A stretch of DNA of 64,000 nt from JAEUIE01 sp046350055 (GCA_046350055.1 JAXMBC010000001.1:4216001-4280000); one strand, 5' to 3'. Shown: positions 7,122-16,416, numbered from the stretch's first letter. The notes: generated by a model from the letters alone, not told the origin. Program-made: numbers and translations.

Positions 7122-7553
7122 ATGGGAGTGATAGCTTTGGCCGTAGACTTTCAGATTCGGCTACAAGAAGTCCCTGGAAGATTCGCCGTCTGTCGTCTTG
7201 AACATGGCGTGGCGATACCGGCGTGGGTGACACAATCACGGGTGTTTTCGGTCATTCAAACGCTGGATGAACTGACGGTAGTATGCGAGGCAGACGTGGT
7301 GCCGACTGGGGTGGTGTGTGAACAACTCTGGCAATGCATGCGGGTCGCCGGGGCAATGCCGTTCAGCGTGACTGGCGTGCTGGCCGCGATCACGAAGCCG
7401 CTGGCGGAGGTGAAGATCAGCGTGTTCGCGTTTTCGACGTACGACACAGACTACCTGATGGTGCAGGAAAGCGACTGGGATCGGGCGAGGGAGGCATGGG
7501 CGACGGCGGAATTAGGTTGCATACAGCACACGTCTACGCCACCTCACTACTAG
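7122..7553 (+). CDS. ACT-domain protein (CASTOR/ACT_7-like)
   Basis: About 143 residues. The segment beginning VPGRFAVCRLEHGVAIPAW and the later FSVTGVLAAITKPLAEVKIS and FSTYDTDYLMV are typical of the double-ACT amino-acid-sensing family related to CASTOR. Such proteins are presumed to bind amino acids; the role in bacteria is not established. The start is uncertain: ATG at 7122 fits the family, but the frame is open from a GTG at 7092. It is transcribed divergently from the esterase operon. Confidence 0.75.
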   Translation: MGVIALAVDFQIRLQEVPGRFAVCRLEHGVAIPAWVTQSRVFSVIQTLDELTVVCEADVVPTGVVCEQLWQCMRVAGAMPFSVTGVLAAITKPLAEVKISVFAFSTYDTDYLMVQESDWDRAREAWATAELGCIQHTSTPPHY

Positions 7554-7711
7554 ACCCTCTCCCAAACGCCATAGGGAAAGGATATAAGAGGATGCATTAC
7601 GCCCATCGAGCACTGCACACACGTGCATAGAGAGGATTATGAGTAGTAATTAGGCCACAGTTGGAGCTATTGCCTGCATCTACTCAATTCCGTTTTCTAC
7701 ATTCTCCTAAG

Positions 7712-8098
7712 TGGAGGCGGCGGGAATCGAACCCGCGTCCCAAGGTACTGCTGCTTTGCCTTCTACGTGTGTAGCTCGCTGAGGTCCCGGGCCTAACCCG
7801 GGTGGTTCATGTCCGTTTCTTCAGTAAGCGAAGGAACAGGACACTAGTCGGTGGTGTTGTTTAGTGAAGGTCTCCCCCGACGCGGCCTTGCGGCCTCTGC
7901 CCTTCACGATCCTGACTTGGTGACTGAGGCTTAGCAACTTTCAGGCGAAGGTGCCAAGTTCAGGGCTGCACTAATTAGGCAGCCAAAGCGTACTGCGTTT
8001 CTGCAGTTAGGTTTTGGTCAGCTATTTACGTGGCCAACTGACCAACCACGACACGCCAGCAAAACAACTGATTACCCGGTCGAAACCAGTTCGCCCCC
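7712..8098 (-). ncRNA. ssrA: tmRNA
   Basis: About 387 nt on the minus strand. The ends pair as in the tRNA-like domain (5' GGGGGCG, 3' CGCCTCC followed by A), with a T-arm GCGGG TTCGATT CCCGC near the 3' end and the conserved 5' segment GAACTGGTTTCGACCGGG. The tag reading frame is GCA GAA ACG CAG TAC GCT TTG GCT GCC TAA, giving AETQYALAA, with the LAA C-terminus recognised by ClpXP-type proteases. CCA is not encoded. It rescues stalled ribosomes with SmpB. Confidence 0.95.
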
Positions 8099-8297
8099 GT
8101 GCTTTCAGCTACAGTATTATGCACGCAAACCACGTTGGGACAAGGGCGAACCCGGGGGTGCGGAGGATTGTCTTTGTTGTGATAGCCTAATTCACGTAGT
8201 CAGCGGCTCGGCAATTGCATTGCTCTCCTACCTTTTCCGGGTAGTGGGTAACTCGTCTTGTCAATGATGACGGTCTGCCTTAAATTACATGAACCAT

Positions 8298-8368
8298 TCG
8301 GGAGTGGTGTAACGGTAGCACTGCAGATTCTGGATCTGCCTGTCATGGTTCGAATCCATGCTCCCGAA
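8298..8368 (+). tRNA. tRNA-Gln(CTG)
   Basis: Cloverleaf with acceptor TCGGGAG/CTCCCGA, D-arm ending GGTAGCA, anticodon stem GCAGA/TCTGC with loop TTCTGGA (anticodon CTG), T-arm CATGG TTCGAAT CCATG, discriminator A; no encoded CCA. The truD start codon follows after only 3 nt. Confidence 0.93.
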
Positions 8369-8371
8369 CTC

Positions 8372-9556
8372 ATGAAGCTCAAATCGCGGCCTGATGATTT
8401 TCAAGTTGAAGAAATAACCAGTGTTGTGCCACAAGAGCGTGGCGAATTAGCCTTCTACCGACTGGAAAAGAAGAGCTTGGGAACTCCTGAGGCGATCCAG
8501 AAGCTTTGCCGCGTGCTACGGGTAGATCCGCGACGTGTGCGATATGGAGGACTGAAGGATCGGCATGCACAGACGATACAGTATCTGACCATCGAAGACG
8601 GGCCACCCCGGCATTATCGGGATGAACTGTTGCAGCTTCGATATCTGGGCCAGGTGACGGAGCCCTACGGACCGCAGTCGTTTACGCAAAACCGTTTTAT
8701 CATCACGCTGCGGGATATTGAACAAGCTGCGCTGGAAGGGATTTTACAGCAGATTGCCCAGGTGCAGGATGGCCTGATTGCCAACTACTTTGATGACCAG
8801 CGGTTTGGGTCGGTCACAACAGATCAGCAGTTTGTGGCCCGGGCACTGATTGATGGCAACGAAGAACTGGCGCTGAAATTGGCTCTTTCCAGTTACTACG
8901 AGCATGATCGTTCGCAGGAACGGAAAGCCAAGGCGGCATTGCGAGAGAAGTGGGGACAATGGCAGGAATTGACACGACTCATGCCTGATTCGCACCTGAA
9001 ACTCATCACACAGCGACTGGTTCACCAGCCTTCAGATTTTCGCTCAGCCTTTGCCTTGATCCCGTTTTTCCTTCGCAACATGTACCTGTCAGCTTATCAA
9101 AGTCATTTATGGAACCGAATGCTGGCGGTGTGGCTGGAGAGTTCACTGCAGCCAACGGAGCTAGTCAACATCCAGCAAAAATACCAGAAGCTACCTATGC
9201 CCGGGAAAGTTGAGAAGACACAGCTGGAGGAATGGAAGTCGCTCTCGATTCCGCTACCATCGTCGCGTATTGATGTATCTGCCAGTCATCCGGCTGCGAT
9301 GGCGATCATGAAAGTGCTAGAGCAGGAAAAACTGGAGATGCGTGATATCAAGCTGAAACACTTCCGTGAGCCTTTCTTTTCAAAAGGTGACAGGGCAGCA
9401 TTCTATGTACCTGTGGATTTCAGTCACGAAGCAGGTTGGGACAAACTGCACAAAGGGCATCGCAAACTGGTGCTGAAATTTACGCTGCCTCGTGGCTCGT
9501 ATGCTACTCTGCTGGTGAAGCGTATTACAACGGTAACACCGTTTACTGCTAGTTAG
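8372..9556 (+). CDS. truD: tRNA pseudouridine(13) synthase
   Basis: 394 residues, the usual size for TruD. The conserved N-terminal FQVEEI, the catalytic-Asp motif GGLKDRHAQT, NYFDDQRFGS and FLRNMYLSAYQSHLWN are all present. TruD isomerises U13 in tRNA-Glu in bacteria and also modifies some other RNAs. The frame is open upstream through tRNA-Gln, but family alignment puts the start at MKLKSRPDD (ATG 8372). There is no Shine-Dalgarno between the tRNA end and the ATG, so the mRNA may be nearly leaderless after tRNA processing. The 3' end overlaps the convergent HEAT gene by 8 bp. Confidence 0.93.
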   Translation: MKLKSRPDDFQVEEITSVVPQERGELAFYRLEKKSLGTPEAIQKLCRVLRVDPRRVRYGGLKDRHAQTIQYLTIEDGPPRHYRDELLQLRYLGQVTEPYGPQSFTQNRFIITLRDIEQAALEGILQQIAQVQDGLIANYFDDQRFGSVTTDQQFVARALIDGNEELALKLALSSYYEHDRSQERKAKAALREKWGQWQELTRLMPDSHLKLITQRLVHQPSDFRSAFALIPFFLRNMYLSAYQSHLWNRMLAVWLESSLQPTELVNIQQKYQKLPMPGKVEKTQLEEWKSLSIPLPSSRIDVSASHPAAMAIMKVLEQEKLEMRDIKLKHFREPFFSKGDRAAFYVPVDFSHEAGWDKLHKGHRKLVLKFTLPRGSYATLLVKRITTVTPFTAS

Positions 9557-11267
9557 GCTTGCGGTCCAGAACTGCTTTCATCGCATCTCTGGCAGAATTG
9601 GCCACTGCTGCTGGCGTTGACTTGTCGTTGATGACATCGAGCAGGGGCTTCAGTGACAGTTCCGTCCCCACTTCCTTCAGCACTCTGCACACTTCGATAC
9701 GCACCGTAAGGTTTTTTGTGTTATTCAGGTATGGGAGAACGACTGGTTCCACATCGCTGCCCATACTGATGAGTGCTTTGGCAACTCTGTCAGGATCGAG
9801 TTTCTCCCATTTTTCAGCCAGGATGGCGGCAGACTTGGGAGAGCGCGACAAGGCGAGTGCATCAACAGCGTGCAGGCGAATGACTGCAGTAGGGTCATCA
9901 AGCAGACGAACAAGAAGTGATGCAGATTCGCGACCAGACCAATTGGGCAGCAACTTGATGGCCTGCTCGCGCACTGTTGCCTCGAGTTTCACTTCGCCAG
10001 CGATAACTTCCAGAACCGCGCTGACCTCTGCCCGGCGGCCTGGATCGACCTTTTGCGATGCCAACTGGGTAAGGGCGGGAAGTAACTTATTGAGTTTATC
10101 ACGCTGTTTAAGATCAATCAGCAGTGGTGTGATGTAATCGCCTTCCGCGTTGTAGTTGTTGACCCGTTCCGGTTTGAATCCAATGGTGATGGTTCGATCA
10201 TTACTGGATAAATAGATGAGTGTGGCGAAGTTGATCTTGGTTGCATAGCGGGCAGGATCGACTACCGGCGTTACCATCAACAAAAGCAGGTCTCCTGACC
10301 ACTTCACTTCAACCTTCCCATCGCCATCATCCGCCAGCATGGCAAATCGTTTCACAAACTCATCGGACCATTGCGATTTGGAGATATCAGGAATCTTGAT
10401 GATAACTGTTTTGTTATCGACTGCCTCTGGTATTGCCCTGACAGGTTCCTTATCACTGGTCTTCACACCCTGGGTGGTGCTGAAGACGACAGCGGGATCG
10501 ACTCGCGCTGGGACTGGCTTAAGTTCCTTGACGGAGGTTTGACTAGCCAGTTTCTTGACTTCTTCCTCTGCAATAGTGAGTTCCTTCTCTGCTTTGGCTA
10601 ACTCCTCTAGTAGGACAGGTAAGCCTTCCACGTCTTCCGGCTTGGGTTGGTACATCTTCTTGCGGAAAAGGGCCAAGACATTAATTTGTGCTGTAGCTTC
10701 GCGAAATGCCTTGCGGGCATCTGTGCTCTCAGCAGGATCGAGAAACTTCCGCAGACTCTTCACTGCCACCTGATGCTGTTCTATAGCGTCACGAACGTTT
10801 TTGACGTAATCCTGATTGCGGAGGTTTTGCAAGTTGGTCCAGTAGAGATAGATACCAGCGACCAAGGAGAGGAGAGCAACGACGCTGACAGCTATGTAGG
10901 CATAGCGAACGAATGGCTTCTGGTGATCCGGGTAACTGAATTCGGTGGAACCACGAGGCCCCCGGTTCTCTTTCTTACTTTTGCTCCGTACGAAGGTTGG
11001 CTGGTTAGTGTCTCCCAATTCTGAACCGTACACCGTGGAGGGAGCTTCTCTTCGCACTGCTTTATGCTCATAGTCCATCTCTTGCGCAGTCTTCTTCTCA
11101 CCATCGAATTTACGGGCAAACGCTAGTGGAACCGTCGCCTGGCAACGGGGGCAGCGAATGGAGAGTTTATCGGGATGGACATTGACCTTGGTCGTCGCCT
11201 GGCAGGCTGGACATTTTGCTACCAGGGTTTGCTTTCCAAAGCCCATCGACGGCCTCATCTTGAACAC
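9549..11267 (-). CDS. Zinc-ribbon, single-pass membrane HEAT-repeat protein
   Basis: 572 residues. The N-terminus has a zinc ribbon with CPAC and CPRC, then a low-complexity linker and one transmembrane helix (YAYIAVSVVALLSLVAGIYL, about residues 125-146). A coiled-coil-like segment follows, and the C-terminus has HEAT repeats (for example VIRLHAVDALALSRSPKSAA). Planctomycetes carry many such ribbon/TM/HEAT proteins; function unknown. It lies downstream of the PP2C gene on the same strand (70 bp), suggesting shared transcription. Confidence 0.75.
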   Translation of the reverse strand: MFKMRPSMGFGKQTLVAKCPACQATTKVNVHPDKLSIRCPRCQATVPLAFARKFDGEKKTAQEMDYEHKAVRREAPSTVYGSELGDTNQPTFVRSKSKKENRGPRGSTEFSYPDHQKPFVRYAYIAVSVVALLSLVAGIYLYWTNLQNLRNQDYVKNVRDAIEQHQVAVKSLRKFLDPAESTDARKAFREATAQINVLALFRKKMYQPKPEDVEGLPVLLEELAKAEKELTIAEEEVKKLASQTSVKELKPVPARVDPAVVFSTTQGVKTSDKEPVRAIPEAVDNKTVIIKIPDISKSQWSDEFVKRFAMLADDGDGKVEVKWSGDLLLLMVTPVVDPARYATKINFATLIYLSSNDRTITIGFKPERVNNYNAEGDYITPLLIDLKQRDKLNKLLPALTQLASQKVDPGRRAEVSAVLEVIAGEVKLEATVREQAIKLLPNWSGRESASLLVRLLDDPTAVIRLHAVDALALSRSPKSAAILAEKWEKLDPDRVAKALISMGSDVEPVVLPYLNNTKNLTVRIEVCRVLKEVGTELSLKPLLDVINDKSTPAAVANSARDAMKAVLDRKPN

Positions 11268-11337
11268 GCATCACTAACTTGCACGCAACATGTGTGCCAT
11301 AGTCACATTAGAGCATTTTACGGTGATGTTCACGCGA

Positions 11338-12669
11338 TTACCAGTTCGGCTTGAACTGTTCGTCCTTGGTGCGGTTTTCCCGCAGTTTGCTGGTCAGCAG
11401 TGCCAGAGCCTGACATTGGGCTTTGAATGCTGGGACAAGTTCATTCTTCTTGATGGAAGATGCAGCTAGTTGCTGATACTTCTTGAGCTGTGCTTCTTCG
11501 AGCGGCCAACCCTTTTCCCGTATCAATTCCAGTAAATTGGTTTCAGTTTGCATAAGCTTGTTGAGTAAAGCTGCGTCGATCTGAGTCGAATGCCGTCGAT
11601 AAATCTGAAGGGAATCACTGGCAATTGCCCGAGCTTCTTCTTCTTTTTCAGTGCGACGCTGCAGGAAAACGCCGACCAATCCTGCAAGGACAAAAAGCAC
11701 ACTGACGCCGAATAATATGATGCCGTACGTTTGCATCCCGGATTTGGAATCGGTTGAGAGCATCAGGGAAAAAATTGCCAGGCAGGCGCCAAGCATAATT
11801 GCCACCGCAGGCCAGGGGATCAGCCTGAGCATACTTTTTGCTGCCATGGCTGGCTTGTCGGGTTCCGTAGTGACTGATTCCCCCGGGATTTTCATGGCAA
11901 CTACGGTGATATTGTCCGGTCCACCCCGCAAATTGGCGAGATCCACCAGGAATTGACAGGCTTCCGGTAGAGCCAGATTCTGAACAATCGCGCCCAGTTC
12001 CTGATCGGTCAATTGATTAGAAAGGCCATCACTGCAGAGGATGTAGATGTCACCGGGTAACACTTCATGAGGGCCTTCAATGTCCACCTGCACAGTGGCT
12101 TCTGGCCCAAGTGAGCGGACAATGACGTTGGATGGGATTCCTGCTATGGAATCAGGGGAGACCTGCTGTCGGCGGGCTAATTCCCACTGCAAACTATGAT
12201 CAAAACTCAGCTGTTCGACATAATTGCCACGAACGCGGTAAGCACGACTATCGCCGACATGGGCAATCCATGCACCTTCCGGCCTGACAAGTAGAGACGT
12301 GGAAGTAGTTCCCATCCCCTGGAATTCGCGATTTTGCTGCCCTTTTTGATGAATATTGGCATTGGCTTCATCAAAGGCCCGTCGCAAAGCCTGTTCTGCC
12401 CCCTGACCCGCATGCTTCTGGTAAGTATGGGGAATTTGATCGGCAGCCAAGGCACTGGCAAGTTCACCTACCGCATGGGCACCCATGCCATCAGCAACTA
12501 TGAGAATATGACCACGATCCTTCCAGGACTCGAGATTGGGTGCCATCATGATGCCGTAAGCATCCTGATTATGGCTACGGCGCACCCCCACATCGGTGAG
12601 GCTGGCCACTTCCACCTGATCAAACCCGAAAGATCCTGTAGGCGAACGCATCATGAGCCCAAACGGCAT
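11338..12669 (-). CDS. PP2C-family Ser/Thr phosphatase with membrane tail
   Basis: 443 residues. PPM motifs are in order: RRSHNQDAYG, LIVADGMGAHAVGELAS (metal Asp), HVGDSRAYRVRG, LCSDGLSNQL and GGPDNITVVAMK. After about residue 285 two hydrophobic helices follow (IPWPAVAIMLGACLAIFSLM and YGIILFGVSVLFVLAGLVGV), then a charged cytoplasmic tail. Such phosphatases reverse Hanks-type kinases, several of which are encoded in this window. The start at MPFGLMMRSPTG could instead be the Met at residue 6 or 7. Confidence 0.9.
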   Translation of the reverse strand: MPFGLMMRSPTGSFGFDQVEVASLTDVGVRRSHNQDAYGIMMAPNLESWKDRGHILIVADGMGAHAVGELASALAADQIPHTYQKHAGQGAEQALRRAFDEANANIHQKGQQNREFQGMGTTSTSLLVRPEGAWIAHVGDSRAYRVRGNYVEQLSFDHSLQWELARRQQVSPDSIAGIPSNVIVRSLGPEATVQVDIEGPHEVLPGDIYILCSDGLSNQLTDQELGAIVQNLALPEACQFLVDLANLRGGPDNITVVAMKIPGESVTTEPDKPAMAAKSMLRLIPWPAVAIMLGACLAIFSLMLSTDSKSGMQTYGIILFGVSVLFVLAGLVGVFLQRRTEKEEEARAIASDSLQIYRRHSTQIDAALLNKLMQTETNLLELIREKGWPLEEAQLKKYQQLAASSIKKNELVPAFKAQCQALALLTSKLRENRTKDEQFKPNW

Positions 12670-12798
12670 ATCAGAAACAACTGCTATCTTATCTTAGCAT
12701 CTAGTTTCCAGTTAGAAAGCAGAACTGAGAAGTGCTGATCTTGTATTTTTTGGATGAACCTTTAAGATACCGTCGTTGTCACTGGAATAAGTGACTAT

Positions 12799-12870
12799 TC
12801 CCTGGTAGCTCAGCGGTAGAGCAGCCGGCTGTTAACCGGCTTGTCGTAGGTTCGAATCCTACCCGGGGAG
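12799..12870 (+). tRNA. tRNA-Asn(GTT)
   Basis: Acceptor TCCCTGG/CCGGGGA with a T-G pair, D-arm GCTCAGCGGTAGAGC, anticodon stem GCCGG/CCGGC with loop CTGTTAA (anticodon GTT), T-arm GTAGG TTCGAAT CCTAC, discriminator G. It is followed by the hairpin terminator at 12917-12944. Its 3' end and trailer recur elsewhere in the window. Confidence 0.95.
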
Positions 12871-13093
12871 CTTGCCTCCCACCATCGAGGCGAACTCCAC
12901 AACACGGTTTACAACGAACGCCAGGCAGAGAACCTGGCGTTTTCTCGTTGGAAATAGGCACTTGTGAGAGCATTGACAGTGGGGTGACAGTGGCGTGGAG
13001 AGAGGGTAGGGGGTTCGCTGTTGTGGCGTGATTGGGGGCTGGAGTGGCCGGAATCTCTCTGGTGCGGGAGAGAGAGGGGGCAGAGCGGTTAAC
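12864..13093. repeat. tRNA-Asn-trailer repeat, copy 1
   Basis: Starts within the last 7 nt of tRNA-Asn (CGGGGAG) and runs about 230 bp to a TTAAC. It contains the block CTTGCCTCCCACCATCGAGG, the hairpin AACGCCAGG...CCTGGCGTT, a G-rich GAGAGAGGGTAGGGGGTTCG and a region around TCTCTCTGGTG. Homologous copies are at 42771-42997 and 52930-53154. Here it forms the trailer of the tRNA and the upstream region of the sulfatase gene. Confidence 0.85.
12917..12944 (+). terminator. Intrinsic terminator after tRNA-Asn
   Basis: Perfect 9-bp stem AACGCCAGG / CCTGGCGTT with loop CAGAGAA, followed by T residues. The same hairpin is carried in the other copies of the repeat and, in part, at 15053-15078. Confidence 0.75.
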
Positions 13094-13188
13094 GCATTTT
13101 ACACGATGGTTCTTTTTGATTGACAGCCATTTACTGGACAGTGATAGTGGTGTGAAACATGAGCCAGCATGTTTCAAAGGGAGTCAAT

Positions 13189-14964
13189 ATGAACAAGGAA
13201 CTCGACCGCCGCAGCTTCTCAAGACGCGACTTCAATCGAATATCAGCCGCCGCATTGGCGTCTCCGCTCTTGGACTCAGCCACGGCGGGATGGGAGCCTC
13301 AACCCAGGAGAGCACCTCGTGCAACTGGCGACAGTAAGCGAGGCTTGAACATCCTCTTCATCTTCACAGACCAGGAACGGTACACGCCGAAGTGGCCGAC
13401 AGGACTTTCCTTGCCTGCCCATGAGCGGCTACAGCAAACCGGCGTAACTTTCACCCAACATTACACCAGTGCCATCATGTGTACACCGTCACGCTCAGTC
13501 TTGATGACCGGGCTGCAAACGGCTGACAACAAGATGTTCGACAACTGTGATTGCCCGTGGCAGCCAAGCCTTTCTCCCAAGGTTCCCACGATAGGCCATT
13601 TGCTTCGCAAGGCAGGCTGGTACACCGCATACAAGGGAAAGTGGCATCTCAACAAGGAATTTGATTCACATCAACCAACAAAGTTGTTCACGAAAGAGAT
13701 GGAGGAATATGGATTTGCTGACTACGCCTCGCCGGGTGACCTCGTCGGCCACGATCTGGGAGGGTATCAGTTCGACCATCTGATAAGCGGCAGTGCAATC
13801 ACCTGGCTTCGTCGGCGTGGACGGCCACTATCCGATGCTGGTAAGCCATGGAGTCTTTTCGTGAGCCTGGTGAACCCGCACGACATCATGTACTTCAACA
13901 CTGACGCCCCTGGCGAGAAAGTGCAGGATACTGGCAAGCTACTCAAGCGTGCAACTCCAACTCCGGACCATCCGCTTTACCGAAAGACATGGGACATGCC
14001 CATAGCAAAGACCTTGCGTGAGCCAATGGATATTGCTGGCAGGCCGAAGGCTCATGGAGAGTTCTTGAAAGTTTGGGACCATGTTCTCGGCCATATCCCG
14101 CTGGAGGAGGAACGTTGGCGTCGGTTCAATGACTTCTACCTGAACTCGATCCGGTCGGTGGATATGCAGGTGCTTAACATTCTGACCGAGTTGGACGCGC
14201 TAGGCTTGGCTGACCGGACCATCATCGTCTACACAGCGGATCACGGAGAAATGGCTGGAGCACATGGTCTGCGTGGAAAAGGGCCTTTTGCCTACGAAGA
14301 GTCGATCCATATTCCGTTCGTTGTTGTTCACCCAGATGTCAAGGGTGGACAATCTTGCAAGGCGCTGTCGAGTCACATTGATGTGACGCCTACACTGTTG
14401 TCGCTGGCGGGGGTGTCGGCCACACGGCGAAGCGAATCCGCCGATAGAGACCTGCCAGGCAGGGACCTCGCGTCTGTACTTTCAAACCCGAAGTCTGCCG
14501 AGGTTCACGCTGCTCGTGACAGTGTGCTCTTCACGTACAGTGCTCTCTGCACCAATGACAGCGGTCTGCTCCAAGCTGCCGGCGAAGCGGTTGCGACAGG
14601 TAAGAATCCCAAAGAGGAACTGGAGAAATCCGGTTACCAGCCTGATCTGAAGAAGCGTGGCAGTGTACGAACCGTATTCGACGGCCGCTACAAGTTCTCA
14701 CGCTACTTCGCTCCCATTGATCGTCACCGTCCGTCAACGCTCGAAGAACTCTACAAATCCAATGACTTAGAACTCTTCGACCTCGAAACCAATCCAGACG
14801 AGACGGTCAATCTTGCCACGGATCGAGAAAAACACAAGGACCTGATTGCTGCCATGAGCGACAAGCTCGAGGCAGCGATCAAAAACGAGATCGGTGTTGA
14901 CAATGGCCGGGAGATGCCAGAGGTGCCAAAGGTTAAGTGGTATATGGAGTCCGCCGATCTGTAG
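13189..14964 (+). CDS. Tat-exported sulfatase
   Basis: 591 residues from an ATG preceded by AAAGGGAG. The N-terminus RRSFSRRDFNRISAAALASP is a twin-arginine signal. The type I sulfatase signature CTPSRSVLMTG is present; its Cys would be converted to formylglycine by the maturase. Metal ligands are visible early (IFTDQE) and late (YTADHGEMAGAHG). It would hydrolyse sulfate esters, probably of polysaccharides, in the periplasm. Planctomycetes are rich in such enzymes. It stands alone, downstream of the repeat after tRNA-Asn. Confidence 0.93.
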   Translation: MNKELDRRSFSRRDFNRISAAALASPLLDSATAGWEPQPRRAPRATGDSKRGLNILFIFTDQERYTPKWPTGLSLPAHERLQQTGVTFTQHYTSAIMCTPSRSVLMTGLQTADNKMFDNCDCPWQPSLSPKVPTIGHLLRKAGWYTAYKGKWHLNKEFDSHQPTKLFTKEMEEYGFADYASPGDLVGHDLGGYQFDHLISGSAITWLRRRGRPLSDAGKPWSLFVSLVNPHDIMYFNTDAPGEKVQDTGKLLKRATPTPDHPLYRKTWDMPIAKTLREPMDIAGRPKAHGEFLKVWDHVLGHIPLEEERWRRFNDFYLNSIRSVDMQVLNILTELDALGLADRTIIVYTADHGEMAGAHGLRGKGPFAYEESIHIPFVVVHPDVKGGQSCKALSSHIDVTPTLLSLAGVSATRRSESADRDLPGRDLASVLSNPKSAEVHAARDSVLFTYSALCTNDSGLLQAAGEAVATGKNPKEELEKSGYQPDLKKRGSVRTVFDGRYKFSRYFAPIDRHRPSTLEELYKSNDLELFDLETNPDETVNLATDREKHKDLIAAMSDKLEAAIKNEIGVDNGREMPEVPKVKWYMESADL

Positions 14965-15052
14965 ACCGCTGCAGAAGTATCCTAAGCCAAGGCGCAAAGG
15001 CCGCATTCTCAATGGTGTGTTGTCAATTTCACACTGCATCGGGCCAAGACTT

Positions 15053-15078
15053 TACGCTAGGCAGAGAACCTGGCGTTA
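15053..15078 (+). terminator. Terminator-like hairpin after the sulfatase gene
   Basis: ACGCTAGG CAGAGAA CCTGGCGTTAA, a near copy of the tRNA-Asn terminator hairpin with one mismatch, about 90 bp after the sulfatase stop. No other part of the larger repeat is present here. Confidence 0.5.
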
Positions 15079-15209
15079 ATTATGTGCTAATCTCAAAGGT
15101 GAGCCAGTAAGTCCCATGCAATGCTGACCATGGGACCTGAACTGGCTACTACATAATACTGTGACGGTCATATCTGGCGTTTCATATTGCAATATTGGGG
15201 AAGAGAGCC

Positions 15210-15656
15210 GTGCTTTCACTCACACAGGAATACGCACTGCGGGTAGTGTATGCCTTAGCAAGCTACTCAAACGACCAGCTTGTCAATCACGAGAAGCTGT
15301 CGAAGCAGGCCAAAGTGCCTTTTGCTTATCTGAACAAAGTGTTCAAGAGTCTTCGCCGAGCAGGGTTAGTTGAGATTCGACGAGGAGCCAATGGTGGGGT
15401 CAGGCTCAAGAAACAGAGTCACCAGATCACTCTGGCAGATGTGATTGCAGCCATCAAGCCATTGCAAGAATATGATCGTTGTCTCTCAAGTAAAGTGAAA
15501 GGAGGAAAACACCACTGTAGCTTACATGCCCATCTGGCATCAGCTCAACAGGCCGCATGGAGTGTTTTTACCAGCAAGACCTTTCAGGACTTGGCTAGTG
15601 ACTACAAGGAATGCCAGCTGCCTATTCTCGCGCGCAGGGGACGGACGAAACAGTAA
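15210..15656 (+). CDS. Rrf2-family transcriptional regulator
   Basis: 148 residues from a GTG with GGGGAAGAG six bases upstream (an upstream TTG at 15195 is less likely). The sequence VLSLTQEYALRVVYALASY and the winged-helix segment ending VEIRRGANGGVRLKK are typical of Rrf2 proteins. Downstream cysteines (DRCLSSKVKGGKHHCSLHAHL) resemble the Fe-S region of NsrR/IscR, though only two cysteines are seen there, with one more later (ECQLP). It may sense NO, iron or redox state. No target gene is evident next to it. Confidence 0.88.
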   Translation: MLSLTQEYALRVVYALASYSNDQLVNHEKLSKQAKVPFAYLNKVFKSLRRAGLVEIRRGANGGVRLKKQSHQITLADVIAAIKPLQEYDRCLSSKVKGGKHHCSLHAHLASAQQAAWSVFTSKTFQDLASDYKECQLPILARRGRTKQ

Positions 15657-15677
15657 GCAGTTGCAGGAGAATGCCGA

Positions 15678-15705
15678 TTGACGTGGGGCGGGGGCGAGGG
15701 GATAG
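15678..15705. repeat. 28-bp G-rich repeat, copy 1
   Basis: TTGACGTGGGGCGGGGGCGA followed by GGGGATAG. The identical 28 bases occur at 54733-54760. Both copies sit in intergenic space just after a gene. Function unknown. Confidence 0.7.
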
Positions 15706-15775
15706 CTTGCAGTGGAAGTTCTGCTAATAATGTGGCGGAAGATGCCTAGAATTAGGTGACTCCATTGAAACCAGT

Positions 15776-16342
15776 ATGTTGAGCAAGGAGTTAACAGCGA
15801 TGTTTGGCATGCAGGGTGAAGATTTATTCAATGGATTAGGGTTTGAAACCCTGCTCAATCAGATGCGGGCTGCTTGTGAAATTAAGATGTTTACGTTGTC
15901 GCTAATGTCGGCGCTAACGATACCAGACATATGCGGTGGCATAGACTCTGCCAATGGTGAAGCATCCAGAAGCAGTTACGTAAACTGGTTCGACAACCAT
16001 TTACCGGTCTATGGCAGCACATTTGACGGAAAAGAATGCTACTATTTACGTTGCAAGCTACTTCATCAAGGAATCACTACTCACGACAAAAGCAAATACG
16101 AACGGATAACGTTTCATTCTAATCGTGATAACAACGGATGCATGTATCATAGATGCACGATGAAAGTGGCACAAACAGGTGCAACTGTCCTAATGCTTAG
16201 TTTTGAAGATTTTGTAAGCGACATCATCGAAGCTGCAATAAAGTGGTATCAGAAACATCCTAACAAGCGCCGTATTGATGAGACCTTCGGGGCAATGCTA
16301 GGTTACAGTAACTATATTCGTGGCATGATCGTCTACTCATGA
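15776..16342 (+). CDS. Hypothetical protein with a possible HEPN RxxxxH motif
   Basis: 188 residues, not assigned to a family with confidence. The segment ECYYLRCKLLHQGIT carries R-x4-H, the signature of HEPN RNases, in a helical context, and the size fits a single-domain HEPN protein. There is no obvious nucleotidyltransferase partner next to it. The base composition is more A+T rich than the neighbouring sulfatase. The HEPN reading is inference from one motif. Confidence 0.6.
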   Translation: MLSKELTAMFGMQGEDLFNGLGFETLLNQMRAACEIKMFTLSLMSALTIPDICGGIDSANGEASRSSYVNWFDNHLPVYGSTFDGKECYYLRCKLLHQGITTHDKSKYERITFHSNRDNNGCMYHRCTMKVAQTGATVLMLSFEDFVSDIIEAAIKWYQKHPNKRRIDETFGAMLGYSNYIRGMIVYS

Positions 16343-16416
16343 AAACAAAGCCCCGCTGTACTAAACAACCCCAGCCCCCAGCCAAGGTCATCCACATTCC
16401 TCCTTCGCACCTACAC

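Noticed and set aside
8258..8371. N-terminal extension of TruD
   Set aside because: It is the translation of tRNA-Gln and upstream DNA; TruD homology begins at MKLKSRPDD.
15678..15705. G-quadruplex
   Set aside because: Only three long G runs are present; a fourth would need a weak GA-containing run.
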